Part shown: in pieces, positions 46,506 through 56,137 of the stretch
Layout: each line of letters starts with the position of its first letter
Numbering within the stretch: the stretch's first letter is position 1
DNA from: Methylococcales bacterium
GTDB taxonomy: Bacteria; Pseudomonadota; Gammaproteobacteria; Methylococcales; Methylomonadaceae
DNA length: 64,000 bases
Assembly: GCA_023145835.1 (NCBI GenBank)
Contig: JAGLDH010000066.1
Span: forward strand, 1 to 64,000
Direction: 5' to 3'
The notes under the pieces: model-generated
The model's input: only the letters and a program-made list of their open reading frames with translations
Told to the model about the DNA's origin: nothing
The model's database searches: none
Made by a program: the position numbers and the translations under genes

Positions 46506-47369
46506 TTATTCAACAATATAGACACAGTACCCTCCAAGTTGTTCTGGTTTATTTGGTCCTGCGTATACTCCTCCCTGTTCGCAAACTTTATTCTTGGTAA
46601 AAGACGAACGCAATTTACGATTTTTTAATCTAAGGCAATACCCTCCATGGATCTCAGGTTTATTGGGGCCAACATAAACACTATTTAATGAGCAATCTTT
46701 TTCCATTGTATAACTCGCATGTATTTCAAATACTCCCTTACTATAATGAAGACAAACTCCGCCATACTCTTTTGCTTTATTAGGGCCTACATAAACCGCA
46801 TTAGCCCCACAGTTTTTTGTCTGTGTTTTTTTTCCCCATAATTCTTCATTCTTATTGCCCCCCTTACTTTTTTTATTAAAGTTACCTTTATTATTTGGTG
46901 GAAATAACTCTAATGGCGTCTCATCACTACAGTTCTCGCATAAAGAGCCGTCAGTAATAATTGAAGGATTTCCATTTTTTTCAGAACCGTTAAAGAAAAG
47001 CAAAGGACTAAATACCATTTTTTCGACATGATAATCCTTTAAAGATATTAGAAGAAAAAGATTAGGAGGTACTTTTTTACCATACGAAACTGAGATTTTT
47101 GTCCAGCCATGGTCTGAGGGAGTCGTTGAACAACTGACTGTTTGTAACATGGCTGTTTGTCCTAAGTATCCCCGCTCTGGAGCCCATCCTGTAACTTCCC
47201 AACAACTTGATGAACCTGTTTGTTTGTTTTTATCCAAAGAGGAATTATCAATAATAGATGTATCTGGTTTCTGAAATGAGAAAACAGGTAGTGAAAAAAA
47301 AGATAATGAGAATAAGCATAAAAATGAAACCAAAAAAAACTTTAATTTATTCGTTAAACGTTTATTCAT
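46506..47369 (-). CDS. Secreted protein with three Cys/GPNK repeats
   Basis: A 287-residue exported protein. The signal peptide covers residues 1-32 (FFLVSFLCLFSLSFFSLPVFS). The C-terminal half has three tandem units: CGANAVYVGPNKAKEYGGVC, CSLNSVYVGPNKPEIHGGYC and CEQGGVYAGPNKPEQLGGYC, with spacing of about 36-40 residues. Each unit has its own pair of cysteines 19 residues apart, probably disulfide-bonded. The N-terminal region has four more cysteines (SSCWEVTGW, QTVSCSTTP, LCENCSDETP). I recognise no family; a small carbohydrate- or protein-binding repeat is one possibility. Its neighbours are mobile elements and give no clue. Confidence 0.7.
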   Translation of the reverse strand: MNKRLTNKLKFFLVSFLCLFSLSFFSLPVFSFQKPDTSIIDNSSLDKNKQTGSSSCWEVTGWAPERGYLGQTAMLQTVSCSTTPSDHGWTKISVSYGKKVPPNLFLLISLKDYHVEKMVFSPLLFFNGSEKNGNPSIITDGSLCENCSDETPLELFPPNNKGNFNKKSKGGNKNEELWGKKTQTKNCGANAVYVGPNKAKEYGGVCLHYSKGVFEIHASYTMEKDCSLNSVYVGPNKPEIHGGYCLRLKNRKLRSSFTKNKVCEQGGVYAGPNKPEQLGGYCVYIVE

Positions 47370-47449
47370 AAAATGTAGAGATCCAATAATGAAAATGAAA
47401 AAACTTAATATATCTAAGATAGAAAGAAAGAGCTGATATGTCTAATAAA

Positions 47450-47611
47450 TATACTCAGCATGGTCAAGGGTACGGTTTTTTAAGAGCTTTTTTTTTGCTG
47501 ATAGTTGCGTATTCAAACAGGTGAGTAACTCGTTATGCAACTATTTTTGTATCTTGCATTCGACAAAAAAATAGGTTGATATAAATTTTGTACCCTTGAC
47601 TGAGTGAAGTT
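47450..47611. repeat. Inverted-repeat-bounded element (GGTCAAGGGTAC ends)
   Basis: GGTCAAGGGTACGG near 47462 is matched in inverse orientation by GTACCCTTGACTGAGTGAAG (47590-47609). The interior TTTTTTGCTGATAGTTGCGT matches a related, one-ended copy at 52267-52340 (TTTTTGCTGATAGGCTGCGT). The ends also resemble GTGCGGTCACG at 58630-58645 and a palindromic GTGACTGCGTGAG at 9594-9606. It looks like a dispersed repeat family with decayed copies. Confidence 0.5.
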
Positions 47612-47914
47612 AGTTGTATTTATATCGGCGCGTTCAAATATAATGAAAATTGTGAAACATAACTTAATCAGAGGATAGGAATTAACTTATTTTTCCTAGT
47701 ATATGAAAAAAAATAGTAAGCAATTTTTTATAGGTCAACAGAGCTATTAGACACGTTGTAGAGCATTAAGTAAAGGAGGATTTTATTTAAAAATATTGTT
47801 AAATTGCTGTTTTTTAAGTATATTTTGATAATAATTTTTGAACTGGAAACTGATGTTACAACAGGCAATTATAGAACTAGTAATGATAACAGTAATCGTA
47901 GATATTCAATGCAG
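47612..47914. other. Gap with no recognisable gene
   Basis: Three hundred AT-rich bases between two repeat elements; nothing seen. Confidence 0.3.
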
Positions 47915-48010
47915 CTGAGATAATTGGGTTTAAATTAAGGTTAAAAATTTTATCCCAGTTAGGCATCAGCCACATTTATCCACCTACCTTAATAGATTGT
48001 TAAGGAGAAA
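47915..48010 (-). mobile_element. ISAs1-family end remnant
   Basis: GATAATTGGGTTTAAATTAAGG (47921-47942) followed by TTATCCCAGTTAGGCATCAGCC matches the terminal inverted repeat and last codons of the ISAs1 copy at 4826-4900 (same order: IR, TTTAAATTAA, TTATCCCAACCAGTCATTAGCC). Only the end survives. Confidence 0.6.
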
Positions 48011-48032
48011 GAGTTTTTACATAATAATAAAA

Positions 48033-48583
48033 GGGTAGTGGGTCGAATTTGTGCTGAGTATGAATGTCCACACTAAATTCGACTTTGAAAAACAATTTGT
48101 TTTTCGTGTCAGTCGCTTAATCCATGATCTTAAATTTAAATTTTTACGTTCAATCTTTAGAGTATACGTTTTCCCACTTAGTGCTTATTAGGTTCAATAT
48201 ATCGGTCATAGGCACCCCAGTCATCCGTGTAAAAACGTTTAATTTTCAAGGGGATTAGCAATGCTTTTAATTCCTTAAAAAAAATTTAATCACTGTGTTT
48301 TTATTGATTTTAAGTACTCTGGTTGTATCTCTAATACCACTCTCATTAATAGCCATTTCAACGATTCTCTCAGTCATTCCGTATGCATAGGCTTTGTAAT
48401 TATAATCAAGCATGAATGTTTTAGTTTTACACTCTGAAAGACGAGAATAAAAATGTTGCTTTCCGTTACCATTTTCCCCAGGTTTTGTGATTTTTGTACT
48501 GTTGCACTTTGGGCAGCTGACATCTTGATAACAGGTTATGAAATCAAATTAAACAGGATAGCTACAAGTTCGACCCACTACCC
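48033..48583 (-). mobile_element. IS1-family element with internal deletion
   Basis: Bounded by near-perfect terminal inverted repeats: GGGTAGTGGGTCGAATTTGT at the left and, inverted, GGGTAGTGGGTCGAACTTGT at the right. The minus strand carries an InsA-like zinc-finger/HTH frame (about 48553-48260): CPKCNSTKITKP, GNGKQHFYSR, ESGIRDTTRVLKINKNTV. An InsB catalytic remnant follows (KRFYTDDWGAYDRYI, then RKNLNLRSWIKRLTRK) with an in-frame stop and its first half missing. At 551 bp it is about 200 bp shorter than IS1. It cannot transpose itself, but its ends could still be mobilised. Confidence 0.85.
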
Positions 48584-48948
48584 ATTTTTTCTAACAAACT
48601 CCATTGCTTAAGCAGTTGAGTCTCTAATAAATCAACTTGTTATGAAGCTTTTGTCATAAGTCCACATGAAATATAAATAAGCTTACATATTTGTTCCTGA
48701 TTACCTATAAGTTTCCAGTAAACCAATGGAAACTCAATTGCTATAACTAGCTGAATTTATAGTACTTTAAAAAAATAGAAAACAATGCATTTTTTAATAT
48801 TAAGAAAATGAGTGATATCTCTTTTTTATTCCATTTTTTTCAAGCTAAAAGATACTGACAGGTAGATAGATCTTGGAATTCGTATTATAAAATAAATCTA
48901 ATTTGTCAGAAGCTTGTGAGTAATCAGGTGTTTATTTATGCCTTTTGT
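48584..48948. other. Gap with no recognisable gene
   Basis: AT-rich region between IS1 and the propeller gene's stop; no coding frame or terminator seen. Confidence 0.35.
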
Positions 48949-51900
48949 TTAATCTATGGGGATCTCCAGCTTCGGTTCTAACGCATCACTCCCTATAAGT
49001 GTTGCAATCCAAAAACCAGTCCAAGGATGAATTGGGGCATTACCCTCTAGCTCTTTATATGTTACACCGTTATAGACCCAAAGTTTATTTTCGATAATAT
49101 TCTCATTTCTTGCTTGATCTAATGTACATCCGTTAGCACACAGACCACTATTTGTTACTATTCGGAAACGATCCAAGGTTATGTTATTTGAAAATGGGTG
49201 ACCGGACATATTCCACTTAATCTGACTTGGTTGGGTAGCCAGTGGGATACTAAAACACCCTTTTGCACTCACACATTGATTCGTCTGTGTGACTGGTGTT
49301 TGAGTGCTACCTATTGGTAAATCTATAGTTACCGTTGACCCATTAAGTTGAATAATCCAGTAACCTACTCCCTGCTTAAGGACATCACTCAAACCGACTT
49401 TTGCATATTTACGACTAGAGGAATTGTAAGAAAAAACAACCCAGTCAATGCCGTAAGTGCCAGATATATCATCACTAAAGACAGCCTGAAGGCTCTGAGC
49501 ATTGTTCGGCAAAACACAAGGAAGACTAATCTGATGCCACTGATCATTAGCTATATTCACTGAAGTATCACAACCTGAAAGATCAAGTTTGTAATTACCT
49601 CCACCGGGAGAGCCGACATAAATAATATTGCTATTTTTTGGGTTGACCTGAATAGGATAGGCCATTGGCCAATCCAATCCATTATTTAACTCTGTCCAGA
49701 CTGTACCACCATCGATAGAACGAAGTACTCCTGCTGAATCTGGTTTATACCCTCCCGATGTATATGCTGATGAGGAAGTGGCATATAAATTATTTGGATT
49801 GGAAGGGTCAATTGCTACATCTCTGACAAAAGAGGTGTTTTTTAAAATTAGCTGACAATCACTATCAACTCCTATTGCGTCAGTTACATCGCACTTGTAT
49901 ATTCCTTGAGTATCTCCTTTGATAAAGGCCGCAGCATAAACAATATTTGGATTATTAGGGTTAATAGCTATTCCTGAGATACCTGCCCAATCATAGCGGT
50001 CGAATATCGTGGTTTTTTCGGGTGCTTCTAGAACTTTTAAAAAACCTTGAATTTTGCTCCGTGAAAGAATTCGTTTCCAGTCTAAACCATTATTTTTTGA
50101 AACAAATAAGCCATCCTCACCACCCGCATAGACATAAGAAACAGTGTCGGTAACAGAGGCAACTTCTGTAACACGACACCCTGAATTACAAGTATAAACG
50201 GGTGACCAAGTTTTGCCATGATCCTCACTCATGTATACAACTCCATCGATTGTTACAAATAACCTTCTTTGACTAATGTTGCTTGTTGGATCGACTGATA
50301 AACCATAAATATCACGTGTAGAGGGCTGTTGTTGACCTTGTGGTACCCAAGGCACATTTTCATTGTTAATGTTTCTATCCCATAGTTTTCCATAATTATT
50401 GCTATGCCTTGGAGAAACATTCTGTTTTTGGTTTCCTGCAGCAAACATCCAGACGCTTGCTGCATTTGAAGGATCGGAAACAAGAGCCGTTGCAACACCC
50501 CCATACGATTTTTTGTACTCAAATCCCTCTAGCCATTTTCCACTATTATGTACACACAACGTCCATGTTTTCCCACCATCGCGGCTAACGGTACAACCTA
50601 AATCGTTTAATCCAGCATAGATAACTTCAGGATCAGCACTATTCACATCAAGAATAAAAGGTGTAATGTTATCCAGCCCCGTTGAAGACCAGCCGACTAT
50701 ATCGCTACCTGTTGTAGCGAGATTTTTAAAATCCAGCGTATAGCCATTTCCTTGAGTAATCTGTTGTCCACTATGAACAAACTGGTTGGTTGCCCAAAGT
50801 ATGCGATTCGGATCAGATAAGTCAAAACCTAGAGTATGATTGACTGATTCATGTGAGGCCGAAAATATCGTATATTTTTTTGACCAACCCATTTTCCAGT
50901 CCGTTTTATTACCAGACCAATCACTACTTTCTCCCAAGCCTTGTTGTTGCCAGCCATTGTTATAGAAGAGTCGCCAGCCAGTCTGAGCACTAAACTGCCA
51001 AGTAGTATAGAGATTGAGAGCACGTATCGTACGAGAATTAGTAATTTCAGGCCATAAAATTAAAACTGGAGTGTAATGTTCATTGTCGTAAGAAGGTGTT
51101 GTAAAAACAGTATCCCAGTTGTCATCCCTGATGCCTGGTGATGCTGGCTTTAGGTCATTAATGTATATACTGGCAAATGCAGATGATGGTTTGTTCGAAA
51201 TAAAGGCATAATGAGGAGCTACAGGATGAAATACAACATCACTAATATTATGAATACTCTGCGCAATTTCAACCCAGGAGTCTCCTCCATCATCACTCAG
51301 GTATAAGGCATTTTTAGGAGAAACATGACGTTCTTTATTGGAAAGTACAAGAACCAGATCTGGATCCTCCGGATGCATAACAATTTTAGTAATGACTGAA
51401 TTTTTAGGGATAGGCAAAGCTGCAGTATATTTGAAGCTTTTTCCTCCATCATCACTACGTAATATTTTTCCATCTGCTACTTTATATTCTGATATTCTTG
51501 AAGCATATACCCGACGATTATCACTGGTAACTGTGGGAGATTGCTGATAAGCAAGAGAAAGAAATTTTCCTCCATGAAATGATGACGAAGAAGGCGATGT
51601 ATGATCAACACGGGTAAAGTGTACACCTTCATTTTCACTTCGGTACAGACCTCCTTCTGTAGCTAGTAAAATAATATTAGCATCCGAATTATCAAATACA
51701 ACGCCTGTGATATGGGTATCGGGCATGTTATTTAAAATGCCAATTATTTGCCATTGAGCATTTGATGCTCTTTTAATATAAGCTCCTGCTAAATCAGTAC
51801 CAGCAACTATTGTCCCCGTTGGCCCAGCACCAACAATATTGATGGCACCGCCACCGCCAATATTAATACGCTGCCAACTAGCAGAATAGACAGGGAAAAT

Positions 51901-51951
51901 AAAACTAATTCCTAAAATAAAAACCAGGATCATTCTTATAACACTATTCAT
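48949..51951 (-). CDS. Secreted GH74/sortilin-like double beta-propeller
   Basis: A 1000-residue exported protein with a signal peptide (MILVFILGISFIFPVYSA) and a strong AAAGGAGTG before the start at 51951. Residues about 25-770 repeat BNR/Asp-box motifs: SDDGGDSWVEI, SRDGGKTWTLC, SEDHGKTWSPV, SIDGGTVWTEL. The opening (WQRINIGGGGAINIV, then AGTDLAGAYIKR) and YAGLNDLGCTVSRDGG resemble GH74 xyloglucanases and sortilin/VPS10 propellers. Catalytic aspartates cannot be assigned with certainty. The last 200 residues are a beta-rich tail in two related parts, each with W.....L/I and four cysteines (CDTSVNIANDQWHQISLPC; LCANGCTLDQ). It may be an extracellular glycan-active or adhesive protein. Confidence 0.8.
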   Translation of the reverse strand: MNSVIRMILVFILGISFIFPVYSASWQRINIGGGGAINIVGAGPTGTIVAGTDLAGAYIKRASNAQWQIIGILNNMPDTHITGVVFDNSDANIILLATEGGLYRSENEGVHFTRVDHTSPSSSSFHGGKFLSLAYQQSPTVTSDNRRVYASRISEYKVADGKILRSDDGGKSFKYTAALPIPKNSVITKIVMHPEDPDLVLVLSNKERHVSPKNALYLSDDGGDSWVEIAQSIHNISDVVFHPVAPHYAFISNKPSSAFASIYINDLKPASPGIRDDNWDTVFTTPSYDNEHYTPVLILWPEITNSRTIRALNLYTTWQFSAQTGWRLFYNNGWQQQGLGESSDWSGNKTDWKMGWSKKYTIFSASHESVNHTLGFDLSDPNRILWATNQFVHSGQQITQGNGYTLDFKNLATTGSDIVGWSSTGLDNITPFILDVNSADPEVIYAGLNDLGCTVSRDGGKTWTLCVHNSGKWLEGFEYKKSYGGVATALVSDPSNAASVWMFAAGNQKQNVSPRHSNNYGKLWDRNINNENVPWVPQGQQQPSTRDIYGLSVDPTSNISQRRLFVTIDGVVYMSEDHGKTWSPVYTCNSGCRVTEVASVTDTVSYVYAGGEDGLFVSKNNGLDWKRILSRSKIQGFLKVLEAPEKTTIFDRYDWAGISGIAINPNNPNIVYAAAFIKGDTQGIYKCDVTDAIGVDSDCQLILKNTSFVRDVAIDPSNPNNLYATSSSAYTSGGYKPDSAGVLRSIDGGTVWTELNNGLDWPMAYPIQVNPKNSNIIYVGSPGGGNYKLDLSGCDTSVNIANDQWHQISLPCVLPNNAQSLQAVFSDDISGTYGIDWVVFSYNSSSRKYAKVGLSDVLKQGVGYWIIQLNGSTVTIDLPIGSTQTPVTQTNQCVSAKGCFSIPLATQPSQIKWNMSGHPFSNNITLDRFRIVTNSGLCANGCTLDQARNENIIENKLWVYNGVTYKELEGNAPIHPWTGFWIATLIGSDALEPKLEIPID

Positions 51952-52266
51952 GGGAACACTCCTTTACTATGACAAAATTCAACAAGCTTTTGATGTTGTA
52001 CTCTGATAATACAATGTTAATGTAGCATCAGAGATTGAACGATTATTTGTTGTATTATCAGCATGCTATCATTTTATATCTTAGCGGATTGTTTTTTTCT
52101 GATTAATTTCTAATAGTAAAAAAAGGAGGTAGGACAGAACTTTTTAAATTTAGGGTTAAATGTTATTTCTACGCCTAATAAATTTGTTAGTTCGGAATAA
52201 GTTCTACACAGAACTATTGTTTATACAGATCAAAGTGGCGAAGATATATTTTTTTAAGAAAGTGCT
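51952..52266. other. Gap with no recognisable gene
   Basis: Upstream region of the propeller gene and further AT-rich DNA; promoter presumably close to 51952-52050. Nothing else seen. Confidence 0.3.
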
Positions 52267-52340
52267 TATACTTCGTGCGGTCACGGATGCGGTTTTCTAT
52301 CGGTTGCTTTTTGCTGATAGGCTGCGTTGCTGAAGAAATA
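52267..52340. repeat. Partial copy of the GGTCA-type dispersed repeat
   Basis: CTTCGTGCGGTCACGGATGC and the following TTTTTGCTGATAGGCTGCGT parallel the left half of 47450-47530. The first 15 bases recur exactly at 58631-58645. No inverted partner end was found. Confidence 0.45.
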
Positions 52341-52704
52341 GGACTGTTTATTATATTGGAAGAAAATAAGTACCTATTAATCATTGAGCTGAAGATTTGT
52401 AGAAAGGAAAGTATAAAGCCTGATTAAATATGAACTATATTTAAAGGGGTATAGATAAATAGAGCTAAATCCAGTTAGAGTCTATAGGGTGAAAAGACGC
52501 TGAATTATAAATGGGTGAGTTACCACTTTATTTTGACTAATGTGAGGTCTGAGTGATTATTAAAATAAGTGAAAATTATAGTTGATTCATAATTTCCAAA
52601 AATAGCATGTCAAGTGGATAGCTGGCGTAGCTTTTAACTTCTACCAGCATTCAATCAAATGTGTAATAAAGAGCATTGTACAAATAAGGCGATCAGTTTT
52701 AATA
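52341..52704. other. Gap with no recognisable gene
   Basis: AT-rich with no supported frame. Confidence 0.3.
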
Positions 52705-53637
52705 TTAACCATCTGTAGTAATGGCTTGAATTAATTCGGCTAGTACTTGTTCTGCTTTATCAGTGTCAATTTGGCAAGTGCCAGCAGCAGAATGTCCACC
52801 TCCATTATATTTCAGCATCAATTCCCCAACGCTTGTTTTAGAGCTACGGTCAAAGATTGATTTGCCTGTAGCAAACACAGTATTTTTCTTTTCTCTTCCC
52901 CATATAACATGGATAGAAATATTGCAGTCAGGGAATAGTGCATAAATCATAAAGCGGTTGCCAGCATGAATAATTTTTTCATTTCGAAGATCAAGAATGA
53001 CTAGATTGCTATGAACTGTTGAACAACGTTTAAGCTGCTCTTTAAATTGGGCTTCTTGTTCATGATATAAATCAATGCGTTCTACTACGTCAGGTAATTT
53101 CATGATTGACTCAATATCATTATCCTTACAGAAATCAATCAAATCCATCATTAGATTATAGTTCGAGATTCGAAATTCTCTAAAACGGCCTAAACCTGTA
53201 CGAGCATCCATTAAAAAATTTAACAAATCCCAATTTTTTGCATTTAATACCTGATCTTTATTAAATTGAGCTGAATCTCCGCGATCAACAGCCTTCATCA
53301 TTTCATCCCAGCTTTTAGGAAATACTGTATGAGCTCCATAGTGTTTCCAAACTACACGAGCAGCTGATGGTGCATCGGGATCGATAATGTGATTGTCACG
53401 ATTTCCTTCGTTACGAATAGTTTCAGAAAGATGATGGTCGAATGCTAAATTTACACCTGGAACATAGGGTAAATTAGTGGTGATATCATTATCCGTTACT
53501 TCAATAACAAGGTCTTGCATATCTTTAGGATGAACAAATTTAATGTCATCAATTAGGTCTAGGTGTTTTAGTAAAACAGCACAAACCAATCCATCAAAGT
53601 CACTTCTTGTAATGAGTCGAAATTTATTCTTTGCCAT
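52705..53637 (-). CDS. DHH-family phosphoesterase (exopolyphosphatase-like)
   Basis: Start at 53637 (MAKNKFRLITRSDFDGLVC) because the DHH domain begins there and AGGG lies eight bases upstream. A 19-residue extension would be an unlikely membrane helix. About 310 residues. Metal-binding motifs are in order: SDFDG (residue about 12), VTDND, AFDHHLSE (DHH), and the C-terminal DHHA1 signature YNGGGHSAAGTCQI. Related proteins cleave short polyphosphates or oligonucleotides such as pApA. Exopolyphosphatase is the usual label but unproven. Single-gene unit. Confidence 0.85.
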   Translation of the reverse strand: MAKNKFRLITRSDFDGLVCAVLLKHLDLIDDIKFVHPKDMQDLVIEVTDNDITTNLPYVPGVNLAFDHHLSETIRNEGNRDNHIIDPDAPSAARVVWKHYGAHTVFPKSWDEMMKAVDRGDSAQFNKDQVLNAKNWDLLNFLMDARTGLGRFREFRISNYNLMMDLIDFCKDNDIESIMKLPDVVERIDLYHEQEAQFKEQLKRCSTVHSNLVILDLRNEKIIHAGNRFMIYALFPDCNISIHVIWGREKKNTVFATGKSIFDRSSKTSVGELMLKYNGGGHSAAGTCQIDTDKAEQVLAELIQAITTDG

Positions 53638-53854
53638 ATAAAACCCTATTATAAAAATTAAATACCAAGTTATAAAGAAAACTACATATTTCAATTAAAA
53701 ATAAAAATAAAGTATAGACGAAGAATTGTTTTTTAGTAGGACTTACAGAAAAACTAAATACCACTTAATGAGTGGGTTAAAGTAATTTTTTGTAGCTTGG
53801 TTATGAATAAGATAGGGCGTAGTTTAAATCGATGTGCTCTATATTTAGTCAAAC

Positions 53855-53940
53855 CTTAAAGAGTCTCTGATTAAGTAGATAAGAATTTAGCGCAGAAAAA
53901 ACGGTCGCTATTTTCCACGAAGATTGGTGGAATAGAATCG
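53855..53940. mobile_element. Partial MITE, type A
   Basis: CTTAAAGAGTCTCTGATTAAG followed by AATTTAGCGCAGAAAAAACG..CGCTATTTTCCACGAAG is the reverse complement of the right half of the 165-bp element at 28082-28246. The other end is missing. Confidence 0.6.
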
Positions 53941-53992
53941 AAATAAAAATCAGGTAGATACATAGTGCGCTTTTTATTTTCAAACTCCATGT

Positions 53993-54100
53993 CTTAAGGA
54001 ACCTCTGAACAAGTTAATTCATAAAAACTTATGTTCAGTTAATTCAATAAGTTATATTCTATTAAATCGTTACTTTAAGACTTAATCAGAAGTTCCTTAA
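53993..54100. mobile_element. MITE, type B (108 bp)
   Basis: Inverted ends CTTAAGGAACCTCTGAACAA and CTTAATCAGAAGTTCCTTAA. The interior is nearly identical in its right half to the copy at 35104-35211. Lies 100 bases upstream of the AraC-GyrI gene. Confidence 0.7.
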
Positions 54101-54202
54101 CTAATAACCTTAGAATATTTCTACTAAAATAGCAATCTGGGAAGAGAGATTATCTCTTGCTCTCTCTATACTTGCTAACACTTGATAATAACGAGTTTAA
54201 TC

Positions 54203-55063
54203 GTGAACAAACGTATCCAAAAAGCTATTTACCATATCGAATCACATCTTAATGATGAGTTGGATATTTTCTTACTGGCTGATATTTCAGCGTATTCTAG
54301 ATTTCATTTTTGCCGAGTTTTCAAAGCACAAGTGGGTGAATCCGTTATGTCATTTATTACAAGACTGCGCTTAGAGTCTGCTTCGTTTGATATTCAGTTG
54401 GGCAATAAGCCAATGATTGATATTGCACTAAACGCAGGCTTTCAAACACAGACTGGATTTTTGAAAGCCTTCAAAAATCGCTTTGATGCAACACCTACGG
54501 ATTATAAACGCATCAGTATGAAGTCTCTAAAAAATTATCAGGAGATTAAAATGGAAATGCCAGAAATTGTTACAAGAGAAACTACCTTTGTTGTTTTTAC
54601 ACGAGAAATAGGCGATTACTTTAAAAGCTCGGATATAGCGTGGGGAAGATTAACCGGTGAGCTAAATAGATTGGAAGAGAAGTTTAAAAAAGTACCTGCT
54701 TATAATGAAATTGACTTTGATGAAAAGAAAGCTGAATTAATGGGTATTATTTACGATGATCCCAGTATCGTTGAGCAAGAGAAACTCCGTTACGATGCCT
54801 GTATTGCATGGAGTGAAGCAGAAATTATCTTTTTACAATCAAAAGGCTTTGAAACAAAAACTATCGTTGATGGGAAATATGCAAAAGTCCTTCACAAAGG
54901 ATGCTATGAAACATCAGATGATAGTTGGTTTGGACTTTACGAATGGATCGAAAAAAATAAGATAGAGCTTAGAGATAAACCTTCTTTTGAAAAGTATTTG
55001 AATACGCCTGATGACGTAAAATCTACTGATTTATTGACCGAAATTTATGTGCCTGTGGTCTAG
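54203..55063 (+). CDS. AraC-GyrI-type regulator
   Basis: GTG 54203 (MNKRIQKAIYHIESHLND) is a likely start, though TTG 54182 keeps the frame and neither has a strong ribosome-binding site. About 286 residues. The N-terminal paired helix-turn-helix of the AraC type (DIFLLADISAYSRFHFCRVF; PMIDIALNAGFQTQTGFLKAF) is followed by a GyrI-like ligand-binding barrel (residues about 125-285, MEMPEIVTRETTFVVFTREI onwards). Such regulators often bind small drugs or dyes and activate stress genes, as MarA/Rob relatives do. No obvious target flanks it. Confidence 0.8.
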   Translation: MNKRIQKAIYHIESHLNDELDIFLLADISAYSRFHFCRVFKAQVGESVMSFITRLRLESASFDIQLGNKPMIDIALNAGFQTQTGFLKAFKNRFDATPTDYKRISMKSLKNYQEIKMEMPEIVTRETTFVVFTREIGDYFKSSDIAWGRLTGELNRLEEKFKKVPAYNEIDFDEKKAELMGIIYDDPSIVEQEKLRYDACIAWSEAEIIFLQSKGFETKTIVDGKYAKVLHKGCYETSDDSWFGLYEWIEKNKIELRDKPSFEKYLNTPDDVKSTDLLTEIYVPVV

Positions 55064-55083
55064 TTGAGGATAGAGGCTGAAGT

Positions 55084-55188
55084 ATGGATCAAATAGAGCA
55101 AAGGTTCTTAGTAGTAGCTGAGTTACAAAATGCCAAACAAAGGGGGCAGTACCCTTTATGTGGATTTATAGAAGCTTTACATAATTAA
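55084..55188 (+). other. 34-residue frame, perhaps a fragment
   Basis: MDQIEQRFLVVAELQNAKQR and 14 more residues, with no ribosome-binding site. It runs through an imperfect palindrome AAAGGGGGCAGTACCCTTT (55139-55157). The GGGGGCAGT core recurs at 57251-57259. I do not call it a gene. The palindrome next to a RAYT relic may be a REP-like target. Confidence 0.25.
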
Positions 55189-55208
55189 TCTTTTTACAAT
55201 TATTGAAA

Positions 55209-55818
55209 ATGCCAAGAAAGCCCTGTTTTTTTCTTACTAATATCCCTGTTCATGTTGTGATAAGAGGGAATACCAGGTGTGTGTTTTTTGCAGAAGATGC
55301 TGATAGAAAAGCTTATTTGGGTTGGTTAAAAAAAGCAATAGATAAATATAAATTGATACAACATATAGGATGAAAATATGTCACGTACTTTAATCATGAA
55401 TATGAACAGTCAGGAACACTATGGGAAAGTAGGTTCAAGGAAAGTATGATAAAAAGTGAACAGTATTTGCTGTGTTGTTATAGGCATATATTGAACTTAA
55501 CCCTATCAGGGCAGGTATGGTTAAAAGACCCGAAGAATGGAAATGGTCAAGTTATGCTAGTAATGGCTATGGCGAGGAAAACCAGCTCATCAAGCCACAT
55601 CCATTGTATTTAGCAAGACATAAATAAAAGGAAAAACGAGTTAATTACTATACGCTAGGGTTTAAACAGGTTATGGATGCATCGTTGATAGATAATTTAT
55701 GTTCGGCTGTTCAAACGAGACACCACTTGGAAATAATAAATTTAAAAAAGAGATCGAACAATTATTGGGTGTAAAAACGGGGTATGCAAAAAGAGGTCGT
55801 CCTAAGAAAAATATTTAA
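55209..55818 (+). pseudogene. REP-associated tyrosine transposase (RAYT) relic
   Basis: Pieces of a Y1-type transposase in several frames: MPRKPCFFLTNIPVHVVIRG and FFAEDADRKAYLGWLKKAID at the start, then a deletion, then YFNHEYEQSGTLWESRFKES, then IELNPIRAG-like and PEEWKWSSYASNGYGEE in another frame, ending GYAKRGRPKKN. The HxH/Y catalytic centre that should lie between KYKLIQ and YFNHEY is lost. Frameshifts and the deletion make it inactive. Confidence 0.75.
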
Positions 55819-56137
55819 AAGGGTACTCTTTATTAGTGTTATCTCGAAACATTCAAAAAATAGGACGTATTGTGTGAGACAAAGAAAGAAAAATACGGGA
55901 GGAATACCAACAGGCCGTATAACACAAGAAAGAGACCATACAAGGACAAGAGAGCTGCACCTAAAATAGGTTTTGGTTTCCTGCTGACTGAATTGTGTGA
56001 AAACTGCTACTAAAAGGGTGAATTTAAAATTACCTACGCACACAATGAGTTGTTTATTCTGGGGATGATTTTAGTTTTCACATTTTCGGTCAGGCACTAA
56101 TTTACATATCAAATTATAGAATGAATAAGGTGACACA
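55819..56137. other. Gap before the SDR fragment
   Basis: Contains a minus-strand 93-codon frame (55762-56043) without support and an AT-rich stretch. The AAGGTG at 56129 serves the SDR start. Nothing else seen. Confidence 0.35.

Noticed and set aside
55762-56043. Minus-strand 93-codon frame, Cys- and Phe-rich
   Set aside because: It overlaps the RAYT relic and non-coding DNA, with no start signal or recognisable domain.
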